From NCBI GenBank assembly GCA_016713625.1, contig JADJOT010000010.1, positions 496,001-560,000 on the forward strand: 64,000 nucleotides of DNA, written 5' to 3'. The position numbers and the translations under genes are program-made. Source of the stretch: Candidatus Accumulibacter affinis. Its GTDB lineage: Bacteria; Pseudomonadota; Gammaproteobacteria; Burkholderiales; Rhodocyclaceae. The first letter of the stretch is position 1. Each line of letters starts with the position of its first letter. The notes beneath the pieces were generated by a model. It saw only the letters and a list, made by a program, of their open reading frames with translations, had not been told where the DNA came from and did not search any database. This document shows, piece after piece, positions 8,811 through 17,774 of the stretch.

Positions 8811-9256
8811 CATGGCTGACTGAGCAGGGCATCGATCTCGCTCGTGTGCCGATTGACAGTGTTCTCCGCCTGGCGTTGTCGGCCGATATGGCGCAGTCTC
8901 ACTCAGGCTGCTCGCTGCTGGGCGCGATGGTTCACGGCGGCAGGATCGAAGCGGGCGTGTTTTTGCTCGGTCTTCTCAAGCACTATTCGGAGGACTACGC
9001 GCGTCTGACGGTGGTCGCCGAAGCCCTGGCGTCGTATCCGACTCCCTCCACGGTGGACGCGCTGGCCGGCGAGCTGCGTCGCGTCAAGGGCTCCAGTGCC
9101 ACGCGCGCCTACCTGCGCCGCATCATCACTACATTCGAGCGATTTCCCCCCGCGATCGTGGCTGCGCCAATTCAGGAACTGGCATCAGATCCACTGGTGG
9201 GGACTCGTTTTCGCCAACACCTTCGGGAAATCATGCTTCGCGACAACTACGAATGA
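8811..9256 (+). pseudogene. Fragment of an alpha-helical repeat protein, 5' end lost
   Basis: The open frame encodes helical, HEAT-like pairs (GVFLLGLLKHYSEDYARLTVVAEALASYP, TVDALAGELRRVKGSSATRAYLRRIITTFERFP). The first 13 codons of the open frame (from ATG 8771) lie antisense to the well-conserved lipocalin start, so they are unlikely to be original. Both this fragment and the lipocalin seem to begin at the same breakpoint near 8810, head to head. It could still be translated from ATG 8771. Function unknown. Confidence 0.45.
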
Positions 9257-9447
9257 CTTGCTGAAGCCGATCAGGGAGGTCTTCGTCGGGCATTTCCACC
9301 CACGGGACGCCGGGCACCACCGCAGCATCCTTCCAATCGCCAGCAGCTTTGTCCTAACTCTGGTCTTGGCCATGGCCTACACTTTGATTCGTGTGGCCGG
9401 CTGCCGCTGGGCACCGGTGAACGCTTGGTCCGGAATAGGAGGTTGAC

Positions 9448-11787
9448 ATGGCACAAGGGGAAAAAGGTAGTCGTCCGGGTGACGGCAGCAGTGCACCGTC
9501 CAAGCTGGCGGAAGCGCTGAAGGATGTGGTCAGGGAACTCAGTCCCGAGGATCGGGAAGATATCCTCGATCCCGATTTCCAGTTCGCATTGCGCGAGCTG
9601 CTGCAGGCTTACAAGCCGCTTTTGGAGGCCGATCTGGCGCGAGTGGACACGCCTGACGAGCTGACCAAGGAGGTGCTCGAAGCGGGTCCCAGTTGTGAGG
9701 ACGAGTTCACCGCCGCCGACCAACTGCTTGGCAGGTTCCTTACCGAAGAGGTGGCCGTCCGCCTTTTGCCGGCGAATGCGCGTGAACTGCTCGGGCCTGT
9801 TGAGCGCTGGCGCTGGTGCCTGCTGCATATTCGCTGCTGCATCATCTTCGGCTGGCTGTTGTGTCGCCGGCCGCACACCTTCCGGACCTCCAACTACTAC
9901 CTGTACCGCTTCTGGCGCTGCGTTCGCCAGGCGATTGGCACGCCGGTCGGCGATGCGCTGACTGCCGCCGAGCGCGCCGACTTCGCCCGGCTGGTGCAGG
10001 CGATGGCCTCGGCCTACAAGCCCTACCTCTCCGATCAACTGGCCAGCGCCGAATTCCCGAGCGGGATTCCCGACGAAATCATTACCGGCAAGCTTGACTG
10101 TCTGGAAGACGACGATACCGCCGGCTCCATTTTCGAGCGCCTGCTGGCCCCCGACGTAGCGCCCGCCTTGCTCGGCGAAGAGATGTTTGCCAAGCACCAG
10201 CAAGAACCATGGTTCTGGTTCTGCCGCTGCTGGTGCCTGTGCGCGATTCGCTTTGGCTGCTGCCTGGCGCGGATTCGCAACCTGCGCGATTTCGTCCGCT
10301 GTTTGCTCTTCTATCGGCGTTGCCTGCGGCAGTGCTTCCGCCCGCTGAGCTGCGAGTTAACCGAGCCGACCGGTTGCGTCCCCGAAGAGGTCAATGTCGA
10401 GCTCAAGGCGCTCGTCGTCGCCGTCCGCGGAACGGCGGCCGGCGGCATGTTCCACCACTATGTGCTTGAATGGTCCCAGGACGGGATCAGCTGGCATGCA
10501 TCCGATTTCCACTATCCGCCGATTCCACCCGGCGGCGGAGTGCAGGGGACCTTGGCCGTCAATAACGGGCTGCTGGCCTTTTTCGACACCAGCGCGCGCG
10601 ATCCCGGCTTCTACTTCATCCGCATGACCGTCGTCTCGGTCGAGGGCGCAACCCAGGTCTGTACCACGCAGTTCTCCCTGTTCAAGCAGGAAGTACGAAT
10701 CATCAGCGTGGACGGCGCCGCGCTCGACACCGTCTGGGCCGATCCGAACGCGCGATTCATCGAGAGCGTGCCGGGCATCTGCGAAGACCCGCCGGGTACG
10801 TGGCGGCGTTTCCCGAGCACCGACGAGATGTCCTTCGGCGAATGCCTGCACATCTACGGCGGCGCCTTCGTCGGGGGTTGCGACGGCAAGCGGATCAAGC
10901 GCTACATGATCGATTACAAGCCGGGTTTTGAACTCGATTGTTTCACCGCCGGGTGGAACAACATCTGGAAGGTCGAGTTCAACACGGTCTGGCAGTACCG
11001 CGATTCGAACATGCGTAAGGACACCTCCAACCTGACCGCCGTCTGGAATACCGACTGCATCGTGCCGGTGTTCTTCCCGCCGTACTGCCTGCACTCGGAG
11101 CCGCAGGCACGTCTCGATCCATCGTGTTGGGCAAGCCACACCGGGCTCTGCGAACTGAGTGGGCTGGTCACCTTGCGACTGATGGTCGAGGATACCGATG
11201 GCAACCTTTACTGCGACACGCAGCGGCTGTGGATCGACAACAAGCCGATCTGCGCCGAACTGCGCATCGACGCGGTTCCGAAGTGCCAGGATCTGTTTGT
11301 CAGCCAGTTCGCCAATCCGCCCGAATGCTCTTCGGCATGGAACCTGCCGCTCTCCGGCATTGCCTACGACGCGTATATCAACGATGCACTGCCGCTGACG
11401 CGCCCGAACGACAACTTCGACTACTATCAAATCCACGTCACCAAGCAAGGTAGGCCGACGATCACGATCCCTATTTCCATGGGGCCGACTTCACCGTGTT
11501 TCAAGGGCACCAAGCGCATCGGGAAGTGCGATCCATGCAATGCGCTCGATCCGCACGCCGGCGACGTCTACGGCACGCTGGCTCAGTTCGATCTACGGGC
11601 GGTGGACCTCTTCTGCAAGGGCAGCCTGCCCTACGCGGTGCCGGACGCATTTACGATCCCGCGCAAGGAGTGCTGTGTCTACACCTTCGACCTGTGGGTA
11701 TACGACCGTACGGTGCGCTCTTCGGGCGTCAACTGGGCGCACGCCTCGTGGCCGGTGAAGATCTGCAACGACCTGAAGCCCACCTGA
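9448..11787 (+). CDS. Unrecognised cysteine/arginine/tryptophan-rich 779-residue protein with internal duplication
   Basis: No family recognised. The N-terminal 310 residues contain a duplicated module of about 145 residues. Copy 1 has LLQAYKPLLEADLA, RWRWCLLHIRCCIIFGWLLCR and YRFWRCVRQA. Copy 2 has MASAYKPYLSDQLA, WFWFCRCWCLCAIRFGCCLAR and FYRRCLRQCF. The Cys/Trp/Arg-rich segments look like amphipathic helices with many possible metal or disulfide ligands. Residues about 315-779 are beta-rich with Ig-like strands (HHYVLEWSQDGISWHAS; SGLVTLRLMVEDTDGNL; DNFDYYQIHVTKQG) and many scattered cysteines. There is no signal peptide. AGGAGG directly before ATG 9448 gives a strong start. Two small genes follow on the same strand and may act with it. 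Confidence 0.75.
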   Translation: MAQGEKGSRPGDGSSAPSKLAEALKDVVRELSPEDREDILDPDFQFALRELLQAYKPLLEADLARVDTPDELTKEVLEAGPSCEDEFTAADQLLGRFLTEEVAVRLLPANARELLGPVERWRWCLLHIRCCIIFGWLLCRRPHTFRTSNYYLYRFWRCVRQAIGTPVGDALTAAERADFARLVQAMASAYKPYLSDQLASAEFPSGIPDEIITGKLDCLEDDDTAGSIFERLLAPDVAPALLGEEMFAKHQQEPWFWFCRCWCLCAIRFGCCLARIRNLRDFVRCLLFYRRCLRQCFRPLSCELTEPTGCVPEEVNVELKALVVAVRGTAAGGMFHHYVLEWSQDGISWHASDFHYPPIPPGGGVQGTLAVNNGLLAFFDTSARDPGFYFIRMTVVSVEGATQVCTTQFSLFKQEVRIISVDGAALDTVWADPNARFIESVPGICEDPPGTWRRFPSTDEMSFGECLHIYGGAFVGGCDGKRIKRYMIDYKPGFELDCFTAGWNNIWKVEFNTVWQYRDSNMRKDTSNLTAVWNTDCIVPVFFPPYCLHSEPQARLDPSCWASHTGLCELSGLVTLRLMVEDTDGNLYCDTQRLWIDNKPICAELRIDAVPKCQDLFVSQFANPPECSSAWNLPLSGIAYDAYINDALPLTRPNDNFDYYQIHVTKQGRPTITIPISMGPTSPCFKGTKRIGKCDPCNALDPHAGDVYGTLAQFDLRAVDLFCKGSLPYAVPDAFTIPRKECCVYTFDLWVYDRTVRSSGVNWAHASWPVKICNDLKPT

Positions 11788-11844
11788 GCTGGAGCATACG
11801 GCGGAGGGACAGGTCGGTAACCTGGCCCTTCCCGGGAGGCAGCG

Positions 11845-12252
11845 ATGACTGAGATCGGATTTTGGCCGACCTTGTTTTTGACTACACTCGCAGCGTGGCG
11901 ACTGACCCACCTGCTTGCCAATGAGGACGGGCCGGCGGACTTGGTACTTCGCTTGCGGACGGTGCTGGGGGACAGCGGCATCGGTCATCTGATGGATTGT
12001 TTTCAGTGTCTCAGCCTGTGGATCGCGGCGCCGCTGGCATTGATCCTCAGTACGGAATTGCTCACGTGGCTGGTCGCCTGGCTCGGGCTGTCCGGCGCGG
12101 CCTGCCTGCTCGAACGGTGGGGGCGGCCGTTCGAGGCCATCCAGGCACCACCACTTTTAATCGGCGGAGGTATCGATCATGGGATGCTGTGGCCAAGGCA
12201 GGGAAGCGCTGAAGAAAAGCCAGACGGCGAGTCCGCCGGTGACGCACGTTAG
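11845..12252 (+). CDS. Small membrane protein, DUF1360-like
   Basis: 135 residues with an N-terminal helix (FWPTLFLTTLAAWRLTHLLANEDGP), a short loop containing MDCFQCLSLWIA, and a second hydrophobic region (LALILSTELLTWLVAWLGLSGAACLLERWG). This layout and the CxxCxSxW segment resemble DUF1360 membrane proteins. A good ribosome site (GGGAGG) lies before ATG 11845, which is 57 bases after the cysteine-rich gene; the 3' end overlaps the next gene. Role unknown; co-transcription with both neighbours is likely. Confidence 0.6.
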   Translation: MTEIGFWPTLFLTTLAAWRLTHLLANEDGPADLVLRLRTVLGDSGIGHLMDCFQCLSLWIAAPLALILSTELLTWLVAWLGLSGAACLLERWGRPFEAIQAPPLLIGGGIDHGMLWPRQGSAEEKPDGESAGDAR

Positions 12253-12511
12253 CGCCGCGACGTCGTCCGTTTATCAACGATCCGGCGGCACAACCCCGGC
12301 CGCATCCGGTATTGGGGCAGCGGCCGGCGGTGCTGCTGGCGTGTCGGGACAGGTCGTGCTGCGGTACCTGGAGCACTCGCCGGTAGTGATCCAGGGCAGT
12401 TCGACTGGCCGACGTTACGAATTCTCCGCAGCCTCGCCGAAGCAGCAAGTCGACGCGCGTGACGCAGCGTTGTTGCTCGCCACGCCGTTCTTCCGCCGGG
12501 CAAACGCTTGA
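12179..12511 (+). CDS. Small conserved-looking protein starting MGCCGQ
   Basis: 110 residues. It starts with MGCCGQGREALKK, has a low-complexity Ala/Gly/Ser linker (GGTTPAASGIGAAAGGAAG), and ends in a compact beta domain (VVLRYLEHSPVVIQGSSTGRRYEFSAASPKQQVDARDAALLLATPFFRRA). GGAGG at 12166-12170 sets the start, inside the last 74 bases of the DUF1360-like gene, which suggests translational coupling. No family recognised. Given its place it probably works with the cysteine-rich 779-residue protein. Confidence 0.6.
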   Translation: MGCCGQGREALKKSQTASPPVTHVSAATSSVYQRSGGTTPAASGIGAAAGGAAGVSGQVVLRYLEHSPVVIQGSSTGRRYEFSAASPKQQVDARDAALLLATPFFRRANA

Positions 12512-12746
12512 CCGCATGGCCATCAGTCGGCGATCGGCAAAGCCGCGCTTGACCCACCTGTGAGGAGCCAGGTAGATCAATGACTTTCCCCACGTGTTGC
12601 CTATGATATTATTGAATTGTTCTTGATTCGGCCCTAAAACATCGTCATTCCCGGACTGGATCAATCGTTCCCGGATCTGCGGGCTAAACCGACCCCAAGG
12701 GCTCGCCAGAGCAGGGCGTCGGAGCTACATCGAGCGGGAGGTTATC

Positions 12747-13655
12747 GTGCCGACGGAACGTGAAATCGCGAACATCCAATTGCGCGTGCCTGCGGCGACC
12801 GCCGCGACGCCGCCAGCGGCAGGCCGCGTTGCCAATCGGCAGCGCTTTCTGTGGGTCGATTTGCGCGTCGCCCGCGGCGAAGCGAGCGTCTGCGAAGAGC
12901 TGGCGACCGCCTTTCAGGGCACCAAGGTGAGCGAGCCGCTGGAGATCGGTAAGGCGATCAGGGTGCATCGCCCTTCATTCACCTGCTTCGAGTTCGACCA
13001 GCCCGACCGGCGCCGGCTGCAGGCGCTGCAGGCGACGAAGTTGTACTTTCCGTCGCTGCCGATTCTCATGCTCACCGAGGCACACTCGGAAGCGCTGGCC
13101 ACCTGGTCATTCCGCTCGCGCGTCTGGGATTACCTGGTGAAGCCGGTCACCTTTGAGGAACTGGCTTGGCGGGCCCGGGCGCTCTATCGCCTCGCGGAAA
13201 CAACGCGGGCGCCGGGCGAGCGGCACAATCTGTTCCCGTCGCAGCCGGTCCCGGTCGGCGAACGGGTCGGTCGGTCAATCCCACGCACCGCCACTACGGC
13301 GGCACGCGACTACGTCCACGCCCACCTGGACGAAAGGATTTCGCTGGCCACGGCGGCCAGCTTGTGCCATCTGAGCGTTTCCGAATTCAGCCGCGTTTTC
13401 AAACGCGAGCATGGCCTGACCTTTTGCGATTTCCTGCTGCGCAGCCGGGTGGCCAAGGCTTGGGAGCTTCTGGCATCGCCCCGGGCGACCGTGTCCGAGG
13501 TCGCGTTTGCCGTCGGCTTCAACGACCTGTCCTACTTCACGCGGATTTTCCGCCGTTACACCGGGACTCCGGCGTCCGAATACCGGAAGGCTAGCGTGCA
13601 GCGCCTCGCCGAGACAGGCTCCGTGTTCACGCCGCTGCCCGGTCCCGGCGTATGA
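12747..13655 (+). CDS. AraC-family regulator with receiver-like N-terminal domain
   Basis: 302 residues. Residues about 28-145 look like a two-component receiver: a putative phospho-acceptor in CFEFDQPD, LPILMLTEAH (Thr of the switch), and YLVKPVTFEEL (conserved Lys). The acidic pair normally near the N-terminus is weak (LWVDLRV), so phosphorylation is doubtful. The C-terminal 100 residues form two helix-turn-helix motifs of the AraC type (ISLATAASLCHLSVSEFSRVFKREHG and VSEVAFAVGFNDLSYFTRIFRRYTG). Start is GTG 12747 behind GGGAGG. There is no neighbouring histidine kinase; its targets may be the upstream cysteine-rich cluster or lie elsewhere. Confidence 0.8.
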   Translation: MPTEREIANIQLRVPAATAATPPAAGRVANRQRFLWVDLRVARGEASVCEELATAFQGTKVSEPLEIGKAIRVHRPSFTCFEFDQPDRRRLQALQATKLYFPSLPILMLTEAHSEALATWSFRSRVWDYLVKPVTFEELAWRARALYRLAETTRAPGERHNLFPSQPVPVGERVGRSIPRTATTAARDYVHAHLDERISLATAASLCHLSVSEFSRVFKREHGLTFCDFLLRSRVAKAWELLASPRATVSEVAFAVGFNDLSYFTRIFRRYTGTPASEYRKASVQRLAETGSVFTPLPGPGV

Positions 13656-13843
13656 GAATTGCCGGGCACGCGGGCGCCGCCGGGCTAACTGGCGCTCAAC
13701 GGCGAAGCCAGGAGGTTTCGAGAGAAATCACGGTCGAGTAGGGCATCAGGCTGATGAGACAGCCGCTTCTTGAGGCCCAATCGCTCCGAAGCAAGCGCCT
13801 ACGCAGTTTGACAAGGCTTCTGCCGCCCGAGTACGGCAGGGAA

Positions 13844-14779
13844 TCAGCCGCCCTCGTTCTGTTTCTGGATCGCCGACTTGAGCTTTTCCTCACCGATCTC
13901 TGGGCAGACCTTTTCGATGAACGCCAGGGCATAGCTGCGCAGATAGATGCCGCGGCGCACCGCCAGGCGGGTCGTGCTTTCGGGAAACAGTTGAGGCGCT
14001 GGAATCAGCGCCAGGTTGCGGTCCTTGAAGGCATCGTAGGCCATCGAAGCGACAATGCCGACGCCCAGGTCGAGTTCGACGTAGGTCTTGATGACGTCCG
14101 CGTCGATCGCCGAGAGGACGATGTCGGGAACGACGCCGGCATCGGCAAAGGCCTTGTCGATCAGCGTCCGGCCGGTGAATCCCTCCTGGTAGGTGATGAT
14201 CGGGTACTCGCCAATCGCTTCCAGCGTCAGCTCCTCCACCTGCAGCAGCGGGTGGCCGTAGGGAACGATCAGCGCGTGGTGCCAGCGATAGAACGGGAAG
14301 GTTGCCAGTTCGGGCACTTGGTCGAGCCGCTCGGTCGCGATCCCGACGTCTGCCTCGCCGGCAACGAGCAGGTCGGCAATCTCGACTGGGCTACCCTGGT
14401 GCAGCGCGAGGTGGACCCTGGGATAGTCGGTCTTGAACCACTTGATGATCTGTGGCAGCGCGTAACGCGCCTGTGTGTGGGTGGTGGCAACGACGAAATG
14501 GCCTGTTTCCCGGCTCGCGAACTGGTCGGCGATGCGGCGCAGGTTCTGGGTATCGAGCAGGATGCGTTCGACCACCTCAGCCAGTTCCTTGCCCGGCTCG
14601 GTCAGTCCCAGCAGACGCTTGCCGCGGCGAACGAAGATTTCGATGCCGAGCTCGTCCTCGAGATCCTTGATGTGCTTGCTGACCCCGGGTTGTGAGGTGT
14701 AGAGAGCGCTGGCAACCTCAGTGAGGTTGAAGTTCTGGCGCAGCGTCTCGCGAATGATGCGTAGTTGCTGAAAATTCAT
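13844..14779 (-). CDS. cysB: CysB-type LysR regulator of sulfur assimilation
   Basis: 311 residues, close to the usual CysB length of about 310-325. The N-terminal helix-turn-helix (NLTEVASALYTSQPGVSKHIKDLEDELG) is followed by the effector domain with TTHTQARYALP, QGSPVEIADLL and YQEGFTGRTLIDKAF, segments that in CysB/Cbl bind the inducer N-acetylserine (or the anti-inducer sulfate/APS). It is the last gene after sbp-cysT-cysW-cysA on the same strand, 9 bases after cysA. CysB could equally be the Cbl/SsuR paralogue, since these share the fold and cannot be separated by eye. It is the natural candidate to bind the ATAAGC elements across this window. Confidence 0.9.
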   Translation of the reverse strand: MNFQQLRIIRETLRQNFNLTEVASALYTSQPGVSKHIKDLEDELGIEIFVRRGKRLLGLTEPGKELAEVVERILLDTQNLRRIADQFASRETGHFVVATTHTQARYALPQIIKWFKTDYPRVHLALHQGSPVEIADLLVAGEADVGIATERLDQVPELATFPFYRWHHALIVPYGHPLLQVEELTLEAIGEYPIITYQEGFTGRTLIDKAFADAGVVPDIVLSAIDADVIKTYVELDLGVGIVASMAYDAFKDRNLALIPAPQLFPESTTRLAVRRGIYLRSYALAFIEKVCPEIGEEKLKSAIQKQNEGG

Positions 14780-14788
14780 GGAATGGCC

Positions 14789-15856
14789 TCAAGCCGCCAG
14801 GGCTTCTGCCTGGAAGACGCGGATGTGCCGTGGACGCAGCGACACCTGGTCACCCTCCGAGAGCCCCAATGAGTGGAAAGTATCCCGGGCGATCGTGACT
14901 TCGATCAGTTCACCGTCGAGGCGACTCAGTTCGATCTGCGCGCTCGGTCCGACCGAAACGACGCGGACGATCGTCGCCGGCAGACCACCGCCGGCCCCCC
15001 AGCCTGGAACGATATCGAACTCGTGCGGCCGCACGAAAGCCACGGCCTTGCCTTCACTGCCACCGTCAGCGCCGAGCACAAGTGCGTGCTCGCCGAGATG
15101 CAGGTGTCCATCCTCGACCCGGCCATGGAACAGATTGACCGAACCGAGAAAGTTGGCGACGAAGGGTGTGGCCGGATGGTCATACACCGACTCCGGCGTG
15201 CCGATCTGCTCGACCTTGCCTCGGTTGATCACCACCACGCGGTCGGAGACCTCGAGCGCCTCTTCCTGGTCGTGGGTGACAAAGACGCTGGTGACGTGGA
15301 TTTCGTCGTGCAGCTGCCGCAGCCAGCGGCGCAACTCCTTGCGCACCTTGGCATCGAGGGCGCCGAAGGGCTCGTCGAGCAGCAGCACCTTCGGTTCCAC
15401 CGCCAGTGCCCGCGCCAGCGCGATCCGCTGGCGCTGGCCACCGGAAAGCTGTGACGGATAGCGATCGGCCAGCCAATCGAGTTGCACCAGCTCCAGCAGG
15501 CGTTTAACACGGCGTTTGATGTCCGCTTCGGCGGGACGCTCGCGCCGCGGCTTGACGCGCAGGCCGAAAGCGACATTGTCAGCGATGGTCATGTGGCGGA
15601 ACAGCGCGTAGTGCTGAAAGACGAAACCGACGCGGCGCTCGCGGACGTGACGGGCGGAAGCGTCGTCGCCATCGAGCACGATCTGACCCCGGTCGGCAAA
15701 GTCGAGGCCGGCAATGATGCGCAGCAGCGTCGTTTTGCCGCAGCCAGAGGGACCCAGGAGAGCAACCAGTTCGCCCGATGGAATGTCGATGGAAACATCG
15801 TCGAGCGCCTGGAAGGCGCCGAACTGTTTGCTGATATGACGGATCGCAATACTCAT
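14789..15856 (-). CDS. cysA: Sulfate/thiosulfate ABC transporter ATPase
   Basis: 355 residues. Walker A GPSGCGKTTLLR, Q-loop FVFQHYALFRHM, signature LSGGQRQRIALARAL, Walker B VLLLDEPFGALD and switch His VTHDQEEAL are all intact. The C-terminal 110 residues form the regulatory TOBE-like domain usual in CysA. It powers sulfate and thiosulfate import through CysT and CysW, and sits 3 bases downstream of cysW. Confidence 0.95.
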   Translation of the reverse strand: MSIAIRHISKQFGAFQALDDVSIDIPSGELVALLGPSGCGKTTLLRIIAGLDFADRGQIVLDGDDASARHVRERRVGFVFQHYALFRHMTIADNVAFGLRVKPRRERPAEADIKRRVKRLLELVQLDWLADRYPSQLSGGQRQRIALARALAVEPKVLLLDEPFGALDAKVRKELRRWLRQLHDEIHVTSVFVTHDQEEALEVSDRVVVINRGKVEQIGTPESVYDHPATPFVANFLGSVNLFHGRVEDGHLHLGEHALVLGADGGSEGKAVAFVRPHEFDIVPGWGAGGGLPATIVRVVSVGPSAQIELSRLDGELIEVTIARDTFHSLGLSEGDQVSLRPRHIRVFQAEALAA

Positions 15857-15859
15857 GAC

Positions 15860-16753
15860 TCATTCTCCGGAAGGTTCGGTAATTTCCTGCAACGGCCGAC
15901 GCGTCTGCCTTTCGACCAGCGTTTTCAACGCCAGCGTGACGATGGCCAGCAAGGCCAGCAGCGAAGCCACGGCAAAGGCGGCGGCGTAGTTGTATTCGTT
16001 GTAGAGAATTTCGACATACAGGGGCATGGTGTTGGTCTGGCCGCGAATGTGCCCGGAGACCACCGACACCGCCCCGAACTCGCCCATCGCGCGGGCGTTG
16101 CAGAGGATCACCCCATACAGCAGCCCCCACTTGATGTTGGGTAAGGTGGTATACCAGAAGACCTGCCAGCCAGAGGCGCCAAGGACAACCGCCGCTTCCT
16201 CTTCCTCCGAGCCCTGTGCTTCCATCAGCGGAATCAGTTCGCGGGCGACGAAAGGGAAGGTCACGAAAATGGTCGCCAAAACGATCCCCGGCACGGCGAA
16301 GATAATCTGGATGTCGTGCTCCTGTAGCCACGGACCGAACCAGCCCTGGGCACCAAACAGCAAAACGAAGATCAGGCCCGAGATCACCGGCGAGACCGAG
16401 AACGGCAGATCGATGAAAGTGATCAACAGGCGCTTGCCCGGGAACTCGAACTTGGCGATCGACCAGGCCGCGGCGACGCCGAACACCAGATTGAGGGGAA
16501 CGGCAATCGCGGCGGTGATCAGCGTCAGCTTGATGGCATCCCAGGCATCGCGGTTGACCAGCGCTGCCAGGTACGCACCCCAGCCCTTGCGCAGAGCTTC
16601 GGCAAAGACCGTGCCCAGGGGCAGCAGCAGAAAGACGGCGAAAAAGCTCAAGGCGACGCTGATCAGCACCCCTTTCACCCAGGCGGGCTCGCGGGTGCTT
16701 GCGCTCTCGTCACGCTCCAGACTGCCGGCGTGCAGTGCAATACTCGTACTCAT
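15860..16753 (-). CDS. cysW: Sulfate ABC transporter permease CysW
   Basis: 297 residues with six hydrophobic segments and the EAA loop RELIPLMEAQGSEEEEAAVVLGASGWQVFWYTTLPNI that contacts CysA. The N-terminal 25 residues are hydrophilic. It forms the membrane channel together with CysT, whose stop codon is one base upstream of this start. Confidence 0.95.
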   Translation of the reverse strand: MSTSIALHAGSLERDESASTREPAWVKGVLISVALSFFAVFLLLPLGTVFAEALRKGWGAYLAALVNRDAWDAIKLTLITAAIAVPLNLVFGVAAAWSIAKFEFPGKRLLITFIDLPFSVSPVISGLIFVLLFGAQGWFGPWLQEHDIQIIFAVPGIVLATIFVTFPFVARELIPLMEAQGSEEEEAAVVLGASGWQVFWYTTLPNIKWGLLYGVILCNARAMGEFGAVSVVSGHIRGQTNTMPLYVEILYNEYNYAAAFAVASLLALLAIVTLALKTLVERQTRRPLQEITEPSGE

Positions 16754-16754
16754 C

Positions 16755-17591
16755 TCACGATTCCTTGACGTAACGATTCTGCATCCAGCCCTGCAGGCCG
16801 TTGATGATCAGCAGGAGGACGAAGGAAAAGACCAGCATTACCGAAGCCACCGCGGTAGCGCCGGCGTAGTCGTACTGTTCGAGCTTGGTGATGATCAGCA
16901 GCGGCGTGATTTCCGAGACCATCGGCACGTTGCCGGCGATAAAGATGACCGAGCCGTACTCGCCGACGGCGCGGGCGAAAGCCATGGCAAAACCGGTCAG
17001 CAGCGCCGGAGCGATGTGCGGCAGGATGATCCTGCAGAAGGTTTGCCAGCGCGAGGCACCGAGGCCGGCTGCGGCCTCCTCGACCTCCTTTTCCAGATCG
17101 GCGAGCACCGGCTGTACGGTCCGCACGACAAAAGGCAGCCCGATGAAAACCAGCGCCAGCAGAACGCCCTTCGGCGTGTATGCGATCTCGATGCCCCAGG
17201 GCTCGAGCACTTTGCCGATCGGGCCGTTCTCGGAATAGATCGTCGCCAGGGCGATGCCGGCCACCGCCGTCGGCAAGGCGAACGGGAGATCGACCAGCGA
17301 ATCGATCAGGCCCTTGCCGGGGAAGCGGTAGCGGACCAGTACCCAGGCGAAGATCAGGCCGAATACCACGTTGATCGCGGCAGCAAGCAGCGAGGCGCCG
17401 AAACTGAGTTGATACGAAGCCACGACCCGCGGACTGCTGACGGCGGCCCAGAAAGCATCCCAGCCCATCGCCAGCGTTTTGGTCCCCACCGCCGTGAGTG
17501 GGATGAGCACGATCAGGGTCAGATAGACCAGGGTGTAACCCATGGCCAGGCCGAACCCGGGTAAAGGGCTGAAGCGCTTTACGCTGGCCAT
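16755..17591 (-). CDS. cysT: Sulfate ABC transporter permease CysT (CysU)
   Basis: 278 residues from ATG 17591 (MASVKRFSPLPGFGLAMGYT), the usual size and N-terminus of CysT; GGAGG lies just before this ATG. The longer frame to 17660 adds 23 residues with no CysT character. The EAA loop is VQPVLADLEKEVEEAAAGLGASRWQTFCRIILPHI. It pairs with CysW in the membrane. A likely terminator separates it from sbp upstream, so expression may partly depend on read-through or on its own promoter in 17592-17723. Confidence 0.93.
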   Translation of the reverse strand: MASVKRFSPLPGFGLAMGYTLVYLTLIVLIPLTAVGTKTLAMGWDAFWAAVSSPRVVASYQLSFGASLLAAAINVVFGLIFAWVLVRYRFPGKGLIDSLVDLPFALPTAVAGIALATIYSENGPIGKVLEPWGIEIAYTPKGVLLALVFIGLPFVVRTVQPVLADLEKEVEEAAAGLGASRWQTFCRIILPHIAPALLTGFAMAFARAVGEYGSVIFIAGNVPMVSEITPLLIITKLEQYDYAGATAVASVMLVFSFVLLLIINGLQGWMQNRYVKES

Positions 17592-17723
17592 GCCTGCCTC
17601 CTGAAAGAAGAAATCTGATTCATTCCTGGCTCCTGCTGCGACGCAGCATTCAATGCACAAAGTCTAGGGCTGGCGGTTTATCATGGGAAATACTCAATTC
17701 TGAAAAGTTAATTCATTATTGGT

Positions 17724-17751
17724 ATAAAGCGGATGGCCCAAGGCCACCCGC
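17724..17751 (-). terminator. Hairpin with T tract after sbp
   Basis: On the minus strand, 24 bases after the sbp stop, GCGGGTGGCC and GGCCATCCGC pair around a TTG loop (one G-T pair) and are followed by TTTAT. This is a plausible intrinsic terminator or attenuator between sbp and cysT, which could explain higher expression of the periplasmic binding protein. Confidence 0.6.
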
Positions 17752-17774
17752 TTCCCTGTGCCACCGCCAAGGGT

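Noticed and set aside
10357..11448. 363-codon antisense frame under the cysteine-rich gene
   Set aside because: No ribosome site; composition typical of an antisense shadow; the plus-strand gene has a strong start and an internal duplication.
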